Positions 23,542 through 32,858 are shown, counted from the first letter of the stretch. The stretch is 40,551 nucleotides of DNA from an uncultured Prevotellaceae bacterium (GCA_902770845.1 CACXUV010000042.1:1-40551); one strand, 5' to 3'. Translations and numbers: made by a program. The notes: generated from the sequence alone by a model not told the origin.

Positions 23542-24981
23542 ATGAAACCATTAAACAAAAAATTCGCTCCAAAGAGCGTTATGCCAGAAAAGGTAATCCA
23601 ATTTGGTGAAGGAAATTTCTTGCGAGCATTCGTTGACTGGATTATCTGGAACATGGACCAGAAGACTAACTTCAACGGTTCTGTAGTTGTGGTTCAGCCC
23701 CTGAACGGCGGCATGATTGACTGGCTTAACGGCCAGGACTGCCTGTACCACGTGAATCTGCAAGGCCGCGAGAATGGTAAACCCGTGAACACGCTGGAGC
23801 GCATCGACGTGATAAGTCGTTGTATCAACCCCTATTCACAGAACGATGCCTATCTGGCACTGGCCGAGCAGCCAGAGATCCGCTTCGTGATCTCGAACAC
23901 GACCGAGGCTGGTATCGCTTTCGACCCTAACTGCAAACTGGAGGACAAGCCCGCTTCGAGCTATCCCGGCAAACTGGTGCAACTGCTCTACCGCCGTTGG
24001 CAGGCCTTCAACGGAGACCCCACCAAGGGCCTAATCATCTTCCCCTGCGAGCTTATCTTCCTGAATGGCCATGTGCTGAAGGATTGCATTCGCAAATACA
24101 TCGATCTGTGGCAGCTTCCTGAGGCTTTCCGCCAGTGGTTCGAAAACTCATGCGGCGTCTATGCTACGCTCGTAGACCGCATTGTGCCAGGCTTCCCCCG
24201 CAAGGAGATTGCCCAGATTCAGGAAAAGATTGGCTATCGCGACAATCTGGTTGTGCAGGCAGAGAACTTCCACCTGTGGGTAATTGAGGCTCCGAAAGAA
24301 GTTGCCGAGGAGTTCCCCGCAGACAAAGCTGGACTGCACGTATTGTTCGTACCCAGCGAAGAGCCTTACCACAAGCGTAAGGTGACGCTGCTCAACGGCC
24401 CTCACACAGTGCTCTCGCCTGTGGCCTACTTGAGTGGTGTGGACATCGTGCGCGATGCATGCAACCATGAGGTTATTGGCAAATATATTCACAAGGTGCA
24501 GTTCGACGAACTGATGCAGACGCTCGACCTGCCCATGGAGGAACTGGAGAAGTTTGCTGCCGACGTGTTGGAGCGTTTCGACAACCCCTTCGTCGACCAT
24601 GCCGTTACAAGCATCATGCTCAACTCGTTCCCCAAGTTCCAGGCTCGCGACCTGCCTGGCGTGAAGACTTATCTGGAGCGCAAGGGCGAACTGCCCAAGG
24701 GCCTGGTGTTCGGTCTGGCTGCCATCATCACTTATTACAAGGGTGGCAAGCGCGAAGACGGTGCTGAGATTACGCCTAATGACGATCCGAAGATTATCGA
24801 GTTGTTGCAGCAGCTCTGGGCAACGGGCGACACGCAGAAGGTGGCCGACGGTGTATTGGGCGCAGAGTTCATTTGGCAGGAAGACCTGAACAAGGTGCAG
24901 GGTCTGAACGCCATGGTGAAGCAATTCCTCGACCTCATTCAGAACAAGGGCATGTTGGAGGCTGTGAAGACCATTCTCTAA
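23542..24981 (+). CDS. uxaB: tagaturonate reductase (altronate oxidoreductase)
   Basis: The protein has 479 residues. It is a member of the polyol/mannitol dehydrogenase superfamily. An N-terminal NAD-binding domain (VIQFGEGNFLRAFVDWIIWNMD) and a C-terminal domain bearing the catalytic KRKVTLLNGPHT motif match the K-x4-N-x2-H pattern. It interconverts D-tagaturonate and D-altronate with NAD(H), a step of galacturonate breakdown after UxaC. No other uxa gene is adjacent, so the remaining pathway must be encoded elsewhere. A strong promoter lies upstream and a 14-bp hairpin follows the stop by 18 bases. Confidence 0.94.
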   Translation: MKPLNKKFAPKSVMPEKVIQFGEGNFLRAFVDWIIWNMDQKTNFNGSVVVVQPLNGGMIDWLNGQDCLYHVNLQGRENGKPVNTLERIDVISRCINPYSQNDAYLALAEQPEIRFVISNTTEAGIAFDPNCKLEDKPASSYPGKLVQLLYRRWQAFNGDPTKGLIIFPCELIFLNGHVLKDCIRKYIDLWQLPEAFRQWFENSCGVYATLVDRIVPGFPRKEIAQIQEKIGYRDNLVVQAENFHLWVIEAPKEVAEEFPADKAGLHVLFVPSEEPYHKRKVTLLNGPHTVLSPVAYLSGVDIVRDACNHEVIGKYIHKVQFDELMQTLDLPMEELEKFAADVLERFDNPFVDHAVTSIMLNSFPKFQARDLPGVKTYLERKGELPKGLVFGLAAIITYYKGGKREDGAEITPNDDPKIIELLQQLWATGDTQKVADGVLGAEFIWQEDLNKVQGLNAMVKQFLDLIQNKGMLEAVKTIL

Positions 24982-24999
24982 GACAACAATACCCACAAG

Positions 25000-25031
25000 A
25001 AAAGTGGAATGCCGATTGGCATTCCACTTTT
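25000..25031. terminator. strong hairpin between uxaB and the FGGY kinase
   Basis: A perfect 14-bp stem (25000-25013 with 25018-25031) around the loop GATT begins AAAA and ends TTTT, so it can act as a terminator on both strands. It is 18 bases beyond the uxaB stop; the kinase stop is about 150 bases away. Confidence 0.85.
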
Positions 25032-25178
25032 TCTTGTACCATAAGCACCGATTCCTTCCTTTCGTAGTCTTTCAAAGCCTCACAGAAGAATAAAAAAGAA
25101 ACTTCGCCTCAGAGTAGCATTGAAACAGAATTGGCGCTACATCATGATATGGAATAGATGCAATGGAAACATAGCGTT

Positions 25179-26771
25179 TTATTTTTTGTTGTCAACGGCA
25201 GCCTGTTCGATGGCAAGACCACACTTATAGTTCTCGATGTAGCGATTGAAGCCCTCAACATCCTCTGAAGTGGGAGCAATCGAAACACCCGTGTTGCCTG
25301 CGAAGACAACTTCTTCCAGATAATCAGCCAACGACAGTTTATTGGGGTTGTTCACCACATAGCCAGCCAGCAAGGCAATGCCCCATGCGCCACCCTCGCC
25401 TGCAGTCTCCATAACCGAAATGGGCGAGTTGAGTGCAGCAGCCAACATGCGCTGACCAACACCCTTGGTCTTGAAGTAGCCACCATGGCCTGTGATGCGA
25501 TCCACCTTCACGTTCTCCTGCTTCAGCAGAATGTCGTTGCCCAGTTTCAGCACACCAATGGCACCATAGAGATGGGCACGCATAAAATTGGCCAGATTGA
25601 ACTTGTCGTTGGCAGAACGAACGAACAAGGGACGGCCATCGGTCAGTCCTGTTACAGGCTCACCACTCACGTAGTTATAAGCCATCAGGCCACCGCAGTC
25701 GGTGTCACCCTCCAAAGCCTTGTTGAACAACTTGCCATACACCTCGTTCATATCAACAGGCACGCCCAAAAGCTGCTGATACTCCTTGAACAAGCCCACC
25801 CAAGCGTTGATGTCGCTGGTGCAGTTATTGCAGTGAACCATGGCCACAAGACTTCCATCGGGTGTGGTCACCATATCAATCATTTCGTATGGTTTCGACA
25901 ATTCTTTCTCAAGCACAATCATCGAGAACGAAGAGGTGCCAGCAGAAACATTACCCGTGCGCTGCTTCACAGCATTGGTGGCCACCATGCCCGTGCCAGC
26001 ATCGCCCTCAGGAGGACATACTGGGATACCAGCCTTCAGATGTCCACTCACATCGAGTTTCTTGGCACCTTCGGGAGTGAGGAAGCCCGCATTTTCGCCA
26101 GCATTCAAAGACTTAGGCAGAATGTCGAGCAGTTTCCAGGAGAAGCCGCGTGGAGCAATCAACTCATCAAACTTTTTCACCATCGTGGCATCGTAGGTCT
26201 TGGTGTTGGGATCAACAGGAAGCATGCCCGAAGCATCACCCACACCCAACACGAACTGACCCGTAACCTGCCAGTGTACATAACCTGCCAGTGTGGTCAG
26301 ATATTTGATGCTGGGCACATGCTCTTCGTTGTCAAGAATGGCTTCATAGAGGTGACTGATGCTCCAGCGCAAAGGAATGTTGTAGTTGAATAGCTTCGAC
26401 AGTTCGGCAGCAGCCTTGCCCGTATTGGTGTTGCGCCAGGTACGGAAGGGCACCAGAATTTCCTGCTGCGCATTGAAAGCCATATATCCGTGCATCATGG
26501 CCGAGAAACCGATAGCTGCCAACGACTCTATCTCGCAGTCGTACTGCTTCATCACATCTTTGCGCAAATCGGCATAGCAGTCCTGAAGACCATACCAAAT
26601 AGCTTCAGTGCTATAGGTCCACAGACCGTCAACAAGCTGGTTTTCCCACTCATGCGAGCCCTGGGCAATGGGCTTATTGTTCTCATCGATGAGCACTGCT
26701 TTGATGCGTGTGCTACCAAACTCAATTCCCAAGATGGCCTTTCCAGCCTCGATAGTTTGTTTTGCTGTCAT
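25179..26771 (-). CDS. FGGY-family carbohydrate kinase (L-ribulokinase or xylulokinase)
   Basis: The protein has 530 residues. The N-terminal ATPase lobe starts GKAILGIEFGSTRIKAVLID; SAMMHGYMAF, PFRTWRNTNT, GDASGMLPVDP and PPEGDAGTGMVATNAVKQRTGNVSAGTSSF follow, and the C-terminal lobe has RITGHGGYFKTKGVGQRML and AGEGGAWGIALL. This is the Bacteroidetes-specific long FGGY group. Members are annotated both as xylulokinase and as L-ribulokinase; I remember close relatives in arabinose gene sets, so L-ribulose is a reasonable first guess. The sequence alone does not settle the substrate. It has its own promoter and converges with uxaB. Confidence 0.88.
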   Translation of the reverse strand: MTAKQTIEAGKAILGIEFGSTRIKAVLIDENNKPIAQGSHEWENQLVDGLWTYSTEAIWYGLQDCYADLRKDVMKQYDCEIESLAAIGFSAMMHGYMAFNAQQEILVPFRTWRNTNTGKAAAELSKLFNYNIPLRWSISHLYEAILDNEEHVPSIKYLTTLAGYVHWQVTGQFVLGVGDASGMLPVDPNTKTYDATMVKKFDELIAPRGFSWKLLDILPKSLNAGENAGFLTPEGAKKLDVSGHLKAGIPVCPPEGDAGTGMVATNAVKQRTGNVSAGTSSFSMIVLEKELSKPYEMIDMVTTPDGSLVAMVHCNNCTSDINAWVGLFKEYQQLLGVPVDMNEVYGKLFNKALEGDTDCGGLMAYNYVSGEPVTGLTDGRPLFVRSANDKFNLANFMRAHLYGAIGVLKLGNDILLKQENVKVDRITGHGGYFKTKGVGQRMLAAALNSPISVMETAGEGGAWGIALLAGYVVNNPNKLSLADYLEEVVFAGNTGVSIAPTSEDVEGFNRYIENYKCGLAIEQAAVDNKK

Positions 26772-26806
26772 TGTTTTCTTTTTTTAGTTTTAGGGTTTTT
26801 GTGGTG

Positions 26807-26838
26807 CAAAAATAGCTTTTTTCCTGCAAACAGCCAAA
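26807..26838 (-). promoter_or_regulatory. promoter of the FGGY kinase gene
   Basis: On the minus strand TTTG (26835-26838) is followed after 20 bases by TATTTTTG (26807-26814). The leader to the ATG at 26771 is about 30 bases. Confidence 0.7.
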
Positions 26839-26919
26839 CAATTAACCATATTTGTGTGTCGGCTTTCCGATTTTTTCAACACATTCTGTCTTATGCCCGA
26901 CATTTTTTTCCGAAACGAT

Positions 26920-26948
26920 TTTGTTATCGAAAAACTTTTGTATCTTTG
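26920..26948 (+). promoter_or_regulatory. promoter of the lipoprotein gene
   Basis: TATCTTTG (26941-26948) with a TTTG (26920-26923) 17 bases upstream, slightly closer than usual. The ATG at 26981 follows a leader of about 28 bases. Confidence 0.55.
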
Positions 26949-26980
26949 CACCATATATATATAAATATTTGAGATTACAA

Positions 26981-27565
26981 ATGAAACGAATCTTTACTCT
27001 TGCTGCCATGTCCACACTCATGCTGGCATCATGCGTCAACAATCAGAAGAGCGACAACAAGGTTGCTGACAGTATTAACACCGAAAGAAGCGACAGCACA
27101 CTAACCACCGATTTAAACGAAGACAACAGACATAACGAAGCTTACATCCGTCAACGCATAGACACCATCTACAGGAGTCTGGTTCATTATACCGAGGAAG
27201 ATGGCATCAGACAGTCCGTTTTACTGTCCAACCCCGACAGCCTTTATTGTAGCACACGCTATAACGAGCTGTTGAAGCAAGCTATAGACATCTGCGCACA
27301 AACAGAAGACATTCTGTTTGACGCTGACTACTGGATTTGCGGACAAGATGTCTGCGACGATTTCCACCACAAAATTCAGAAAGTACGCGACATCACGGAC
27401 AGCACGGCCATCGTGGAACTGACCGTCTACAACGATAATCCGAACGACGTGGTGCTGAACCTGCACTACGAACGCAATGACTGGTACGTCGACGATTTCA
27501 ACGGCGAGAACCTGTCCTATCTCCGTGAAACTATCAGAAACGGACAGCAATCCATCCAAAAGTAA
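26981..27565 (+). CDS. predicted lipoprotein, possibly DUF3828-like
   Basis: The protein has 194 residues from the ATG at 26981. A signal peptide with lipobox (LASC) places the lipid-modified Cys at residue 18, followed by an Asn/Asp/Ser-rich linker. The mature domain has the pattern LYCSTRYNELLKQAI, a central FDADYWICGQDVCDDF and a C-terminal beta-rich part ending NDWYVDDFNG, which resembles the DUF3828 group of small NTF2-like exported proteins. The function is unknown. Upstream Met codons in frame lie before the promoter and are rejected. It precedes the aldo/keto reductase by 50 bases and may be cotranscribed with it. Confidence 0.72.
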   Translation: MKRIFTLAAMSTLMLASCVNNQKSDNKVADSINTERSDSTLTTDLNEDNRHNEAYIRQRIDTIYRSLVHYTEEDGIRQSVLLSNPDSLYCSTRYNELLKQAIDICAQTEDILFDADYWICGQDVCDDFHHKIQKVRDITDSTAIVELTVYNDNPNDVVLNLHYERNDWYVDDFNGENLSYLRETIRNGQQSIQK

Positions 27566-27615
27566 GCACCTGAAAAAACAAGAGGAGAAGATTTACCAAT
27601 AAAAAAACTACGCCT

Positions 27616-28980
27616 ATGACAAAGCAAGGATACAACGACATGAGCCGAAGAGAGTTTTTGAGAAAACTGGGACTCGGAGCTGGCTCAGCCATGGCAATGA
27701 TGGCCATGGAGCCCATGAATCTATGGGCCAAAGGAAACGAGAAAACGCCCAATGAGAGTGCCGAACATAAAATGACTTATCGCGTGCAACACGGATCAGG
27801 AAAATTCATATCGCTGCTGGGGTTCGGAATGATGAGACTGCCCAACGATCAGGATGAAACGAACCAACTGGTGGACTACGCCATTGAACACGGGGTGAAC
27901 TATTTTGATACAGCTCCCATGTATATGGGGGGACAGTCGGAAGTGCTTACAGGCAACGCATTGGCTCGACACCCAAGGGAGAAATTCTTTGTAGCCACGA
28001 AAATGTCGAACCAAAACAGACGAAGCTGGAGTTTTGAAGCCTCGAAACGAATGTATGAACAGTCGCTCGAACGCCTGAAGGTTGACTACATTGACTACTA
28101 CCTGCTGCACAGTATTGGGGGAGGCATGGACTCGCTGAAAGGACGCTTTCTGGACAATGGTGTGCTGGAATTCCTACTGAAAGAACGCGAGGCCGGACGC
28201 ATCAAGCATCTGGGATTTTCTTATCACGGTGACGTGCGTGACTTCGACTGGCTGCTCGATCGTCAGGAAGAATATCACTGGGACTTTGTACAAATTCAGA
28301 TGAACTTTCTCGACTGGCGACACGCATCACTGAACAAAGGTGGATGGAAGAAAGATGCCGATGCAGAATACTTGTATAACAAATGTGAGAAAACAGGTGT
28401 GCAATGTGTGGTGATGGAGCCTTTGCGCGGCGGTGCTTTTGGAAGAATGGCTAAGGAACTGGCTGATCAACTGAAAACGGTACACCCCGACGACAGCACG
28501 GCGCGATGGGCTTTCCGCTGGGTGGGCTCGCACAACAATATTCTTACCGTGCTGAGCGGTATGAATCGCATGGAACATCTGGAGGACAACGTTAAGACAT
28601 TCTCACCATTGGATCCCTGCACAGAAGCAGAAAACAAACTACTGGCCGAAATTGCAGACCAGATGGCAGGATTCCCGACCATTCCATGCACCACCTGTGC
28701 CTACTGCATGCCCTGCCCCTACGGTGTAAACATTCCGGGAAACTTTGCCTATTATAACGAAGCCGTGAACGAACACGTCCTGCCACTGCCAGACAAACAA
28801 GCCGACAACTATGCCGAAAAAAAGCAAAAGTTTGTTGAAGGGTATAAGAAAGCATTGCCCAATGAGAAAGAATGGGCATCGAAATGCCAGGACTGTGAGG
28901 TATGTCTTTCGAAGTGTCCACAGCAAATACGCATTCCCAATCAAATGGCTCGCATCGTTGAAACACTAAGAAGATTATAA
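27616..28980 (+). CDS. aldo/keto reductase with Tat-like signal and C-terminal 4Fe-4S cysteines
   Basis: The protein has 454 residues. The N-terminus contains SRREFLRKLGLGAGSA, a twin-arginine-type signal. The barrel follows with LGFGMMRLP, YFDTAPMYMGG, the KVDYIDYYLLHS segment and FVQIQMN. The C-terminal part has two cysteine groups, C358-x2-C361-x2-C364-x2-C367 and C424-x2-C427-x2-C430-x3-C434, typical of 4Fe-4S ferredoxin-like binding. This architecture is widespread in anaerobic bacteria, and the substrate is not known. Translation could also start at the ATG at 27640, directly before the SRRE motif. Confidence 0.88.
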   Translation: MTKQGYNDMSRREFLRKLGLGAGSAMAMMAMEPMNLWAKGNEKTPNESAEHKMTYRVQHGSGKFISLLGFGMMRLPNDQDETNQLVDYAIEHGVNYFDTAPMYMGGQSEVLTGNALARHPREKFFVATKMSNQNRRSWSFEASKRMYEQSLERLKVDYIDYYLLHSIGGGMDSLKGRFLDNGVLEFLLKEREAGRIKHLGFSYHGDVRDFDWLLDRQEEYHWDFVQIQMNFLDWRHASLNKGGWKKDADAEYLYNKCEKTGVQCVVMEPLRGGAFGRMAKELADQLKTVHPDDSTARWAFRWVGSHNNILTVLSGMNRMEHLEDNVKTFSPLDPCTEAENKLLAEIADQMAGFPTIPCTTCAYCMPCPYGVNIPGNFAYYNEAVNEHVLPLPDKQADNYAEKKQKFVEGYKKALPNEKEWASKCQDCEVCLSKCPQQIRIPNQMARIVETLRRL

Positions 28981-28987
28981 CACAAAA

Positions 28988-29061
28988 AAAGATGAGAGTT
29001 GAAAGTCAAGATGAAACTTTGCAAGTTGCAAGAATCATCACGCCCTTCAACTCTCATCTTT
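28988..29061. terminator. long hairpin between the aldo/keto reductase and atpG
   Basis: Perfect 16-base arms (28988-29003 and 29046-29061, GATGAGAGTTGAA and its complement) enclose 42 bases. It lies between two convergent genes and probably ends transcription from one or both, although the T tracts are short. Confidence 0.6.
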
Positions 29062-29071
29062 CGTTATAAAA

Positions 29072-30043
29072 CTAATTATTCACCGAACCTCCTACAATGT
29101 CGAGCAACTCACTGGTAATTGCTTGCTGACGACTCTTATTGTATTGTAAGTTCAACTGCCGCAACAGTTCGTCGGCATTATCGGTAGCCGTCTGCATGGC
29201 CACCATGCGGGCTGCATGCTCAGAAGCAACACTGTCAAGCAGAGCAGTATAAAGCATCAGATGAGCCATCTTCGGCATGAGCTGAGTAAGCACTGTGTTC
29301 ATGTCGGGCTCCACAATGAAGTTGTCGTTCAGTGGTGCCACCTCATCAGAATCAGCCGATGCACGCTTGCGTCCATGCTTCTTCAGATAGTCCTGTGCTT
29401 TCTTCGTGACGATGGTCGAGGTAAGATCACGCTCATGGTCACGTTCCAGCTCGCTTTCCAGATCAATCGGGAGAAACGTTTTACTGGTCAGAATCTGAGA
29501 ACCAGCACTCTTGAAGTGATGATATATCAGTTCCACCTTATCAACTTCGCCTTTGGCAAACCGCTCAGCCAGTTCCATTGCAAGTCCGATGCAGTCGTGC
29601 ACGTTAGGTTTGTCCACCGTGGCACTCCAATCGCCCATCACGTTATAGCCCAGTTTCTGCGCCTTTTCATAGACCTTACGCCCCATGGGATAGATGTCGA
29701 TATTCTCGGCACCAATCTTTTCGGCAAGACCAGTCACTGCATGCTGCATCATTTTGATGATGTTGGCATTGAAGCCGCCACAGAGTGACGAATTAGACGA
29801 GAACACCACGAGCGCAACTCGTTTCACGGGCCTTTCCTGATCGTAGATGGTCTGAGCCTCGGCCTCAGCCGCCAAGAACGACTTGAGGATGTGCTCCAGC
29901 ATCGTCTCATAGGGCAACATGTTCTGAATAGCCACTTGAGCATGGTGCAGTTTGGAACTGGCCACCATTTTCATGGCACTCGTAATCTTGCGCGTTGAAT
30001 TGACCGAAGCAATACGTCCTTTAATTTCTTTTAAACTTGGCAT
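29072..30043 (-). CDS. atpG: ATP synthase F1 gamma subunit
   Basis: The protein has 323 residues from the ATG at 30043 (MPSLKEIKGRIASV). The N-terminal helix with NSTRKITSAMKMVASSKLHHAQ and the C-terminal helix with MQTATDNADELLRQLNLQYNKSRQQAITSELLDIVGG form the rotating coiled coil of the central stalk. It is about 30 residues longer than E. coli AtpG because of a charged insert near residue 210-235 (KKAQDYLKKHGRKRASADSD). That insert is common in Bacteroidetes, as far as I recall. It is the last gene of the atp operon. Confidence 0.96.
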   Translation of the reverse strand: MPSLKEIKGRIASVNSTRKITSAMKMVASSKLHHAQVAIQNMLPYETMLEHILKSFLAAEAEAQTIYDQERPVKRVALVVFSSNSSLCGGFNANIIKMMQHAVTGLAEKIGAENIDIYPMGRKVYEKAQKLGYNVMGDWSATVDKPNVHDCIGLAMELAERFAKGEVDKVELIYHHFKSAGSQILTSKTFLPIDLESELERDHERDLTSTIVTKKAQDYLKKHGRKRASADSDEVAPLNDNFIVEPDMNTVLTQLMPKMAHLMLYTALLDSVASEHAARMVAMQTATDNADELLRQLNLQYNKSRQQAITSELLDIVGGSVNN

Positions 30044-30057
30044 ATCTAAGCCCCCTA

Positions 30058-30157
30058 AGTTTGGGAGTGGGGGTCTGAACAAGCGAATATCAGACCCTAT
30101 TTATGATACTTTACATTTCTGAGGGGGGACCTGCGCCTGTTCAGGTCCCCCAAACTC
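30058..30157. repeat. two-hairpin, inverted-repeat block between atpA and atpG
   Basis: Hairpin one pairs GGGGGACCTG (30124-30133) with CAGGTCCCCC (30142-30151). Hairpin two pairs GGGTCTGA (30071-30078) with TCAGACCC (30090-30097). The outer sequences of the block, AGTTTGGG...CTGAACAAGCG on the plus strand and AGTTTGGG...CTGAACAGGCG on the minus strand, are themselves inverted copies. It sits inside an operon, so it may be a mobile palindromic repeat or an mRNA-processing or attenuation site. Confidence 0.7.
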
Positions 30158-31750
30158 CTACTTTTGGGAAGCAAAGGTTCCAGCAATATCGGCCATTACA
30201 GCTTCTATCTTGCTGGTCGTTGCATCGTCAATCTTACCACTGGACAATGTCTCGATGACCTCGGGAGCCGAAGAACGCAGTTTGTCGAGGAACTGATCCT
30301 GACACTGGCGCACCATGTTGATGGGCACCTCGCGCATCAAGCCATGAACACCACAATAGAGAATGGCAATCTGCTCGCCCACAGGCATGGGGCTGTACTG
30401 CGGCTGAATGAGCAACTGGTTGTTCTTACGACCACGGTCAAGCGTCATGGCAGTCACAGCATCCATATCGCTGGAGAACTTTGAGAAAGCCTCCAACTCA
30501 CGATACTGTGCCTGGTCAATCTTCAGTGTACCAGCCACTTTCTTCATTGACTTGATTTGTGCCGAACCACCCACACGCGACACAGAAATACCCACGTTAA
30601 TGGCAGGACGGAAACCTTGGTTGAAGAGGTCACTCTCAAGGAATATCTGGCCATCGGTAATAGAAATCACGTTGGTGGGGATGTAGGCCGACACGTCACC
30701 AGCCTGCGTCTCAATAATAGGCAGTGCGGTGAGCGAGCCGCCACCACGCACATGGCCTTTCATGCACTCAGGCAGGTCGTTCATCTGCTCGGCCACTTCC
30801 TGCTGCTCGTTGATCTTGGCAGCACGTTCCAGCAAACGGCTATGCAGGTAGAACACATCGCCGGGGTATGCCTCACGTCCAGAAGGACGACGAAGAATCA
30901 GTGACACCTCACGATAGGCCACAGCCTGCTTCGACAAGTCGTCATAGACCACCAACGCGGGCAGACCACGATCACGGAAATACTCGCCAATGGCAGCACC
31001 GGCAAAAGGAGCATAGTACTGCATGGCTGCAGGATCGGCTGCAGTGGCTGCCACCACAATCGTATAAGGCAGGGCACCATGCTCCTTCAGAGTCTGAACG
31101 AGCGTGGCCACAGTTGAAGCTTTCTGGCCGATAGCCACATAGATGCAATATACGGGCTTGCCTGCCTCATAGAAACTTTTCTGATTGATAATTGTATCGA
31201 CGGCGATAGCAGTCTTACCCGTCTGACGGTCGCCAATAATGAGCTCACGCTGGCCACGGCCAATAGGAATCATTGAGTCGATTGCCTTCAGACCCGTTTG
31301 CAGCGGTTCCTTTACCGGCTGACGATAAATCACGCCAGGAGCCTTGCGGTCCAAAGGCATTTCGAATGCCCCAGTAAGGTCGATGTCGCCCTTGCCGTCG
31401 ATAGCCTGTCCCAGAGGATTGATCACACGACCCAGCATGTTGTCGTTCACGCGGATGCTGGCAATGCGACGTGTACGTTTCACCACCATGCCTTCCTTGA
31501 TGCCCGATGTCACGCCCAGCAGCACACAACCCACGTTGTCTTCCTCCAGGTTCATCACAATGGCCATGGTTCCATTTTCGAACTCAAGCAGTTCGTTGGC
31601 CTCAGCATTGCGCAGGCCATAGATGCGAGCCACGCCATCAGAAACCTGAAGCACGGTGCCCACCTCGTCGAACTGCGCACCATCGCTGATGCCTTTCAGC
31701 TGGTCGAGAAGGACTTGTGAAACTTCACTTGGTTTAATCTTATCTGACAT
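30158..31750 (-). CDS. atpA: ATP synthase F1 alpha subunit
   Basis: The protein has 530 residues. The Walker A motif is GDRQTGKT (173-180), with the alpha-specific Gln. The start [34 protein letters not shown], the [15 protein letters not shown] segment and [20 protein letters not shown] with the arginine finger follow. It forms the non-catalytic nucleotide sites of F1. It is separated from atpH by a 60-base gap made of an octamer repeat, and from atpG by a hairpin block. Confidence 0.97.
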   Translation of the reverse strand: MSDKIKPSEVSQVLLDQLKGISDGAQFDEVGTVLQVSDGVARIYGLRNAEANELLEFENGTMAIVMNLEEDNVGCVLLGVTSGIKEGMVVKRTRRIASIRVNDNMLGRVINPLGQAIDGKGDIDLTGAFEMPLDRKAPGVIYRQPVKEPLQTGLKAIDSMIPIGRGQRELIIGDRQTGKTAIAVDTIINQKSFYEAGKPVYCIYVAIGQKASTVATLVQTLKEHGALPYTIVVAATAADPAAMQYYAPFAGAAIGEYFRDRGLPALVVYDDLSKQAVAYREVSLILRRPSGREAYPGDVFYLHSRLLERAAKINEQQEVAEQMNDLPECMKGHVRGGGSLTALPIIETQAGDVSAYIPTNVISITDGQIFLESDLFNQGFRPAINVGISVSRVGGSAQIKSMKKVAGTLKIDQAQYRELEAFSKFSSDMDAVTAMTLDRGRKNNQLLIQPQYSPMPVGEQIAILYCGVHGLMREVPINMVRQCQDQFLDKLRSSAPEVIETLSSGKIDDATTSKIEAVMADIAGTFASQK

Positions 31751-31758
31751 AAATTAAT

Positions 31759-31814
31759 TTCGTTATTACGTTATTTCGTTATAACGTTACTTCGTTATTC
31801 CGTCATAACGTTAT
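31759..31814. repeat. seven-copy octamer tandem repeat between atpH and atpA
   Basis: Seven consecutive 8-base units with consensus TTCGTTAT run from 31759 to 31814: TTCGTTAT, TACGTTAT, TTCGTTAT, AACGTTAC, TTCGTTAT, TCCGTCAT, AACGTTAT. The last unit includes the atpH stop codon; the first ends 9 bases before the atpA start. Confidence 0.85.
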
Positions 31815-32350
31815 TTCTTCAGTGTATTAAGAATTTCGCGCAGCTTGCTTTGCACGCTGGCATCCATTCTGTAAGTGTCGTATTCAAGGATGAAGCCGCC
31901 AACAATGTCGGGGTTCACCTCGGTCTCGAACTCCACAGTGCCTTGAGTGCGGCTCTCCACCATCTGGCGCATCTTCTGCTCCGTCTCTGGAGCCACTGCC
32001 ACGGCGGTGGTGAGCTTACCACGGATGACGTTCTTCTGCTTGCGATAGAGCGTGACGTACGAATTAGCCATGAACTGAATCATGTTCTCGCGGTCTTCCT
32101 TCAGCACCAGACTGATGAAAGCCTTGGTAAGCGGAGCAGCCTCGTTACCACCCACGGCAGTAACGAGCAGCATCTCCTTCTTTTCCTTCGAGAGCATCGG
32201 ATTGTCTATCGTGTGCCGAAGCTGCGGTATCTCGACGTAGTTCTTTGCCAGAAGCTGCATCTGCTGGTACACACTGTCCTCGATCTTTGCGTCGGACGCA
32301 CTCTTCAGCAACGCCCGTGCATAACGAACCGATATTACTCCTATATCCAT
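31811..32350 (-). CDS. atpH: ATP synthase F1 delta subunit
   Basis: The protein has 179 residues. It opens MDIGVISVRYARALLKSASD, the usual delta/OSCP N-terminal domain, and ends with the C-terminal pattern VNPDIVGGFILEYDTYRMDASVQSKLREIL. It connects F1 to the peripheral stalk. The start is 10 bases from the atpF stop. The stop lies within the octamer repeat array. Confidence 0.95.
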   Translation of the reverse strand: MDIGVISVRYARALLKSASDAKIEDSVYQQMQLLAKNYVEIPQLRHTIDNPMLSKEKKEMLLVTAVGGNEAAPLTKAFISLVLKEDRENMIQFMANSYVTLYRKQKNVIRGKLTTAVAVAPETEQKMRQMVESRTQGTVEFETEVNPDIVGGFILEYDTYRMDASVQSKLREILNTLKK

Positions 32351-32360
32351 ACGTACCTAT

Positions 32361-32858
32361 TTATTTAGTAAGAGAAGCATCATCCAGCATACGGTCAATG
32401 AGATCCATCTGCGCCTTGTCGCCCTGAAGGTTCTGTTTCAGCACCTTCTCGGCAATTTCAACGCTCAGCGTAGCTACTTGCTTACGAATGTCGGCAATGG
32501 CGGCCTTTTTCTCCTGCTCAATCTCAGCCTTGGCATCTTCAAGCAGTCGGGCTCCTTCCATACGGGCCTTCTCTTGGGCTTTCTCTACGATGGCATCGCG
32601 AGTCTCGGCAGCCTCTTTCAGCAACTGAGCCTGCTTTTCGCGTGCCTCCTGGAGGATGGATTCACCTTCTTTCTGTATATTGGCCAGTCGCTCGTTTGCC
32701 TCATGGGCCTTGCGCAGCGAGTCATCGATGAAAGCCTTGCGTTCTGCCACCATATTGGTAATGACAGGAAAGCCAAACTTCCACAGAATGAACAGCACCA
32801 CCAAGAACGTCAGAGACATCCAAAACAGCAGGCCAGTACTTGGAATCAATAAATCCAT
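32361..32858 (-). CDS. atpF: ATP synthase Fo b subunit
   Basis: The protein has 165 residues. One N-terminal membrane helix (about 9-28, GLLFWMSLTFLVVLFILWKF) is followed by a long charged alpha-helical stretch rich in Ala, Glu, Lys and Arg that forms the peripheral stalk dimer. It lies 26 bases after atpE and 10 before atpH. Only one b-type gene is seen, so the stalk is probably a homodimer. Confidence 0.95.
   Translation of the reverse strand: MDLLIPSTGLLFWMSLTFLVVLFILWKFGFPVITNMVAERKAFIDDSLRKAHEANERLANIQKEGESILQEAREKQAQLLKEAAETRDAIVEKAQEKARMEGARLLEDAKAEIEQEKKAAIADIRKQVATLSVEIAEKVLKQNLQGDKAQMDLIDRMLDDASLTK

Noticed and set aside
24148-24996. 282-codon open frame on the minus strand
   Set aside because: It is antisense to uxaB and has no family features.
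31759-31814. CRISPR-like array between atpH and atpA
   Set aside because: The units are only 8 bases long and contiguous, with no spacers.
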